Source: Planctomycetota bacterium | GTDB taxonomy: Bacteria > Planctomycetota > B129-G9 | Direction: 5' to 3' | Assembly (NCBI GenBank): GCA_030607235.1 | Contig: JAUWEX010000027.1 | Location: 1 to 9,399, forward strand | Length of the DNA: 9,399 nucleotides | Shown: positions 5,910 to 9,399 of the stretch, in pieces | How positions within the stretch are numbered: the stretch's first letter is position 1 | Layout of the letters: every line of letters starts with the position of its first letter | The notes under the pieces: model-generated | The model's database searches: none | Seen by the model: only the letters and a program-made list of their open reading frames with translations | What the model was told of the DNA's origin: nothing | Position numbers and translations under genes: made by a program

Positions 5910-6267
5910 GTTTTCGATATGCCAGTCGCTCGTCGACGCGATCGTCTCCGAACTCGACAGGATCGCCGAGCCGCGCCCGTTCAAACTGATAAGCGCGCGG
6001 GTCGTGGTCGGTGCAATGCGCCAGATCGCACCCGACATCCTGCAGACCGCATACGGACTAATGACCAAAGGCACCGCCGCCAAAGACTCCGCGCTCGAAA
6101 TCGTCAAGGTCCCCGCGACGGGCAAATGCGACGAGTGCGGCTGGAACGGCGAGATGCGGGACGCCTTCATCCAGTGCGGCCGGTGCGGCAAGGCCGGCAT
6201 CGAACTGACCGGCGGCATGGAACTTTATCTCGACAACCTGGAGATCGAACCCGATGGCCAAGATTGA
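5902..6267 (+). CDS. hypA: Hydrogenase nickel-incorporation protein HypA
   Basis: This 121-residue metallochaperone works with HypB to deliver nickel to the HydA precursor. It begins MHEFSI; the N-terminal Met-His2 is the nickel site of HypA, which fixes the start at 5902 inside the end of the protease gene. The zinc site is C76-x2-C79 and C92-x2-C95 in GKCDECGW and IQCGRCGK. An acidic tail follows. Length is typical (113-120). It overlaps its neighbours by 8 and 14 bases, and AGGG at 5892-5895 serves as ribosome site. Confidence 0.95.
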   Translation: MHEFSICQSLVDAIVSELDRIAEPRPFKLISARVVVGAMRQIAPDILQTAYGLMTKGTAAKDSALEIVKVPATGKCDECGWNGEMRDAFIQCGRCGKAGIELTGGMELYLDNLEIEPDGQD

Positions 6268-6919
6268 CATTAAGGTCTACAAAGACCTGATGGGCGAAAA
6301 CGAAAAGTGGGCGGCGAAGACGCGCGAACTGCTGCGCGAAAACGATGTCTACATGCTCAACATCATCGGCTCGCCCGGCTGCGGCAAGACCGCACTGCTG
6401 GAAAATTCGGTCAGGCGACTCGAAGGCAAACTGCGCTTCGCCGTGCTCGAAGGCGACGTCGAGACCACGCGCGACGCCGAGCGGCTGAGCGCGCTGGACG
6501 TTACCGTCTACCAACTCATCTCCGGCGGCGCCTGCCATCTCGAAGCGAAACTGGTCCATCACGCCCTGCGCGATCTCGATCTCGACAATCTCGACGTGGT
6601 CATCGTCGAAAACGTCGGCAACCTCGTCTGCCCCGCCGAATTCGACATCGGCGAACACGGCAAGATCGCCGTGCTCAGCGTTACCGAAGGCGAGGACAAG
6701 CCGATAAAATATCCGCTTCTCTTCAGCAAAGCAATCGCGGTAATCCTTACCAAAACGGACCTCCTGCCGCACCTGAATTTCGACATCGACGCCTGCGAAG
6801 ACTACATCCGCCAGGTCAACGCCGGTATGCCGGTGCTACGCGTCGCGGCGGTAACCGGCGAGGGCATGGATCGCTGGATCGCGGGGCTGGTCGAGCGCAA
6901 CTTCGCAAAACGAATCTGA
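6254..6919 (+). CDS. hypB: Hydrogenase maturation GTPase HypB
   Basis: This 221-residue SIMIBI-class GTPase drives nickel transfer to the large subunit together with HypA. The Walker A/P-loop is G39-S-P-G-C-G-K45-T46, EGDVETTRDAERL (67-79) follows, and the base-recognition motif is TKTD (166-169). The intersubunit Ni/Zn site has C94-H95 in GGACHLEAKL and C126 in NVGNLVCPAEFDIGE, equivalent to C166, H167 and C198 of E. coli HypB. The N-terminus is short and lacks both the CxxCGC high-affinity nickel site of the enterobacterial protein and the histidine-rich stretch that stores nickel in rhizobial HypB. Storage must therefore be done elsewhere or not at all. GGAG at 6240-6243, inside hypA, lies ten bases before the start. 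Confidence 0.95.
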   Translation: MAKIDIKVYKDLMGENEKWAAKTRELLRENDVYMLNIIGSPGCGKTALLENSVRRLEGKLRFAVLEGDVETTRDAERLSALDVTVYQLISGGACHLEAKLVHHALRDLDLDNLDVVIVENVGNLVCPAEFDIGEHGKIAVLSVTEGEDKPIKYPLLFSKAIAVILTKTDLLPHLNFDIDACEDYIRQVNAGMPVLRVAAVTGEGMDRWIAGLVERNFAKRI

Positions 6920-6922
6920 AAG

Positions 6923-9190
6923 ATGAAACGCATCCAGGCAACGGTTACCGGCCGCGTGCAGGGCGTCGGGTTTCGCCCGACAGTGGCGCGCTACGCCGCG
7001 GATTTCGGTCTTGCCGGACAGGTCAGCAACACGCCGCTGGGCGTGGTGATCGAGGTCGAAGGCCCGACGGCAAAAATCGAATCGTTCCTCGACCGCCTCC
7101 AATCAGCGCCGCCGCCACAGGCGCGCATCGAAAAAATCGCCGTCGATGAAGTCGCCGCCGTCGGCCGGAAGGGTTTCGCAATCGTCGCCTCGTCGCGCTC
7201 CGGCGATCTGGTCGCGGGCATGCCGCCCGACCTGGCGACCTGCGCGGACTGCCTGCGCGAGATCAACGATCCCGACAATCGACGCTACCGTTATCCTTTT
7301 ACGAACTGCACCAACTGCGGCCCGCGCTTCACGATCATCGAACGACTGCCCTACGACCGGCCGGTTACGTCGATGAAAATCTTCGAGATGTGCCCGGAGT
7401 GCTCGCGCGAATACCACGCGCCGACCGACCGGCGTTACGACGCGCAGCCCAACGCCTGCAGGGTTTGCGGGCCGAGCGTGAAATTCGTCGACGCGCGGGG
7501 AAACGCCCTTCCCGGCGAGCCGATTGCCGAAGCGGCGCGTCTGATTAGGAGCAGCGCGATAGTGGCGGTGAAGGGGCTGGGCGGCTATCACCTGTGCTGC
7601 GACGCGACGAACGACGCGACCGTGCGCCTGCTGCGCGAGCGCAAAAACCGCCCGCACAAATCGCTGGCCGTGATGTTCGCCTCGCTCGACGAGGCGCAGC
7701 GGTATTGCGTGCTCGACGAGATCGAACGAAAATTTCTGACCGACGTCGCGCGGCCAATCGTCATCGCCAAACTGCGCAAGGGCTGCGGGCTGTCGGCGCT
7801 TATCTCGCCGGACACAAAGGACGTCGGGGCGTTTCTGCCTTACACGCCGCTGCACCACCTGCTGCTGGCCGAGACCGAGCCGCTGGTAATGACCAGCGGC
7901 AACCTCGCCGACGAGCCGATCGCCAAAGACGAGACCGAACTGCGGCGCATCCTCGGGCGGATAGCCGATTACGCGCTCATCCACGACCGGCCCATCGTCC
8001 GGCGTTGCGACGATTCGGTGATGAAGATGGTCGACGGGAAACCGCTCCACATCAGGCGTTCGCGGGGCCTCGTACCGGATCATGTGGAGATGCCGCTCGA
8101 CGGGCTGCCGGTGCTGGCATGCGGCGCGGAACTGAAAAACACCTTCTGCGTAACGCGCGGGCGGCAGGCGTTCGCCTCGCAGCACATCGGCGATTTGAGC
8201 GATTACATCGCCTACAAATTTTTTACCGAGAGCGTCGCGGACCTGACGAAACTGCTCGAGGTCGAGCCGCGCGCCGTCGCGCACGACCTGCACCCCGACT
8301 ACCTCGCAACGCGGTACGCGCTGGAATCGCCTATCGCGACGAAGATCGCCGTCCAGCACCACCACGCGCACATCGCCTCGTGCATCGTCGAGAACCGTCT
8401 CGATGGAAAGGTTGTCGGCGTGGCGCTCGACGGATCGGGCTACGGCACGGACGGCACGATCTGGGGCGGGGAATTCCTGGTGGCGGATCTCGCCGACGTT
8501 CGCCGCGCGGCGCACTTCCGGCAATATCCGCTGCCCGGCGGCGACGAGGCCACACGCAATCCGGTGCGGATCGCGCTGTCGTACCTCCTGGCCGACATGC
8601 CGGAGGCGGACGAGGCAACGATAAAAAAATTGCTGCCCGGGCTGGAACGCGAGGAATTCGCAGTGCTGCGCAGGATGATCGAGACCGGCATGCGCTCGCC
8701 GATGAGTTCGAGCGCGGGGCGGCTGTTCGACGCGGTCTCGGCGCTGCTGGGCCTTTGCGACAGGATTACCTACGAAGGCCAGGCGGCGATTCGCCTGCAG
8801 GAACGGGCGACGGCGCAGACGGAGGAAACTTACGAATACACGATCGAGCAAGCCGCGGAGCCTGCGATCGTTTCGTTCGCGCCGATGATCCGGCGGATCG
8901 CCGAAGAAAAATTGAACGGCGCGGACACCGCGACGATTGCGAGAAAATTTCACAACACCGTTGCGGCCGCCGTCGCCGAGACCTGCGCGTTTATCGGCGA
9001 GGCGGAGGGGCTGGACGCGATGGCACTGTCCGGCGGCGTGTTTCAGAACGATCTTCTTTTGCGGCTCATCGAAAATAATTTACGCAATCGCGGCATGAGG
9101 GTTTATACTCATACGACCCTGCCGCCCAACGACGCCTGCGTCGCGCTGGGACAGGCGGCGGTGGCGGTGGCGCGGCTGCGCAACAATTAA
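6923..9190 (+). CDS. hypF: Carbamoyltransferase HypF
   Basis: The 755-residue HypF converts carbamoyl phosphate to carbamoyl-AMP and transfers the carbamoyl group to the C-terminal cysteine of HypE, the source of the active-site cyanides. All domains are present in order. The acylphosphatase domain (about 1-92) has GRVQGVGFRP (10-19) with R18 and N36 as catalytic residues. The zinc-finger region has pairs C107/C110, C129/C132, C157/C160 and C179/C182. The YrdC-like domain (about 200-390) has KxxGGYHL, HKSLAVMF and MTSGNLADEPI. The Kae1-like domain (about 395-755) has the metal-binding HHHAHIAS (479-486), ALDGSGYGTDGTIWGGEF (501-518) and LSGGVFQN (702-709). Full length, no frameshift, about the family norm of 750-770. 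It starts three bases after the hypB stop without a clear Shine-Dalgarno, so translation probably depends on re-initiation after HypB. Confidence 0.96.
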   Translation: MKRIQATVTGRVQGVGFRPTVARYAADFGLAGQVSNTPLGVVIEVEGPTAKIESFLDRLQSAPPPQARIEKIAVDEVAAVGRKGFAIVASSRSGDLVAGMPPDLATCADCLREINDPDNRRYRYPFTNCTNCGPRFTIIERLPYDRPVTSMKIFEMCPECSREYHAPTDRRYDAQPNACRVCGPSVKFVDARGNALPGEPIAEAARLIRSSAIVAVKGLGGYHLCCDATNDATVRLLRERKNRPHKSLAVMFASLDEAQRYCVLDEIERKFLTDVARPIVIAKLRKGCGLSALISPDTKDVGAFLPYTPLHHLLLAETEPLVMTSGNLADEPIAKDETELRRILGRIADYALIHDRPIVRRCDDSVMKMVDGKPLHIRRSRGLVPDHVEMPLDGLPVLACGAELKNTFCVTRGRQAFASQHIGDLSDYIAYKFFTESVADLTKLLEVEPRAVAHDLHPDYLATRYALESPIATKIAVQHHHAHIASCIVENRLDGKVVGVALDGSGYGTDGTIWGGEFLVADLADVRRAAHFRQYPLPGGDEATRNPVRIALSYLLADMPEADEATIKKLLPGLEREEFAVLRRMIETGMRSPMSSSAGRLFDAVSALLGLCDRITYEGQAAIRLQERATAQTEETYEYTIEQAAEPAIVSFAPMIRRIAEEKLNGADTATIARKFHNTVAAAVAETCAFIGEAEGLDAMALSGGVFQNDLLLRLIENNLRNRGMRVYTHTTLPPNDACVALGQAAVAVARLRNN

Positions 9191-9192
9191 AC

Positions 9193-9197
9193 GGGAG
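9193..9197 (+). promoter_or_regulatory. Ribosome binding site of hypC
   Basis: GGGAG lies seven bases before the hypC ATG at 9205, in the 14-base gap after hypF, and confirms the start that gives the required N-terminal Met-Cys. Confidence 0.7.
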
Positions 9198-9204
9198 CGA
9201 AATC

Positions 9205-9399
9205 ATGTGCCTGGCGGTACCGGCCAAAATAATCGAACTCGACGGCGTGAACGCGACGGTGGACTTCGGCGGCACGCGCCGCAGCGCGGTCGTGTCGTTC
9301 ATCGACGACCCCAAAATCGGCGACTACGTGCTGGTTCACGCGGGCTTTGCGATACGCAAATGGAGCGCGAAGGACGTGCGCGAGTATTACGAGATGACC
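9205..9399 (+). CDS. hypC: Hydrogenase maturation chaperone HypC (3' end beyond right edge)
   Basis: The visible 65 codons begin MCLAVPAKII and continue through VNATVDFGGTRR to GDYVLVHAGFAIRKWS. C2 is the cysteine that, after loss of the initiator Met, binds the iron precursor; H45 in VLVHAGFA is the second conserved residue. HypC with HypD carries the Fe(CN)2CO unit and then chaperones the immature large subunit. Family members are about 70-95 residues, so only a short acidic C-terminal tail is missing. hypD and hypE are the expected next genes but lie outside the window. Confidence 0.95.
   Translation, partial: MCLAVPAKIIELDGVNATVDFGGTRRSAVVSFIDDPKIGDYVLVHAGFAIRKWSAKDVREYYEMT

Noticed and set aside
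7103..8953. A 616-codon open frame on the minus strand, opposite hypF
   Set aside because: hypF on the plus strand has every expected domain. The antisense frame follows from its C/G-ending codons, and its arginine-rich translation matches no family.
9079..9109. A TATACT box near the end of hypF as an internal promoter for hypC
   Set aside because: The only -35-like hexamer (TTTACG, 9079-9084) is 19 bp away and poor, and hypC has a 14-base gap typical of co-transcription.
1..9399. CRISPR array, tRNA or rRNA genes, insertion-sequence ends
   Set aside because: I saw no regularly spaced repeats, no cloverleaf or rRNA-like stretch and no transposase with terminal inverted repeats.

Overview
The window is bacterial. 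It holds one long plus-strand operon for a soluble, nucleotide-linked [NiFe]-hydrogenase of the group 3b (sulfhydrogenase) type, with its redox regulator at the front and its maturation genes behind. The genes are G+C rich with C/G-ending codons, start from good Shine-Dalgarno sequences and are tightly overlapped. Rex, group 3b hydrogenase and no membrane subunit point to an anaerobic or facultative fermentative bacterium. I cannot fix the phylum; a Planctomycetota/PVC-like or other uncultured anaerobe is only a guess.

Layout. Positions 1-319 (minus) hold the N-terminal part of an ORF6N-domain protein that runs off the left edge and has more A/T-ending codons than the operon. Positions 320-682 are a divergent intergenic region with several short palindromes and, next to rex, a strong sigma70-type promoter (TTGACA, 16 bp, TATACT) whose -35 element is overlapped by a Rex-like operator. 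Then on the plus strand come rex (683-1348), hydB (1389-2411), hydG (2411-3325), hydD (3326-4072), hydA (4069-5370), a 71-nt gap with a strong stem-loop, a HyaD/HybD-family maturation protease (5442-5909), hypA (5902-6267), hypB (6254-6919), hypF (6923-9190) and hypC (9205 to the right edge, nearly complete). hypD and hypE are not seen and would be expected just downstream.

How the genes work together. HydA (Ni-Fe site) and HydD (three likely [4Fe-4S] clusters) form the hydrogenase module. HydG (FAD, NAD(P) and [2Fe-2S] sites) and HydB (two [4Fe-4S] clusters) carry electrons to or from NAD(P)(H). HypF and HypC, with HypD and HypE, build the Fe(CN)2CO group, HypA and HypB insert nickel, and the protease trims the HydA tail after His426. 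Rex, an NADH/NAD+ sensor, probably represses its own promoter and so the whole unit. High NADH would then relieve repression and let the cell release reductant as H2.

The most interesting points are the rex-hydrogenase-maturation unit with an apparent autoregulatory operator, a non-standard Rex DNA-recognition segment, and the hairpin that separates structural from maturation genes. Every gene belongs to a known family. I do not see a new enzyme system; the novelty, if any, lies in the regulatory arrangement.
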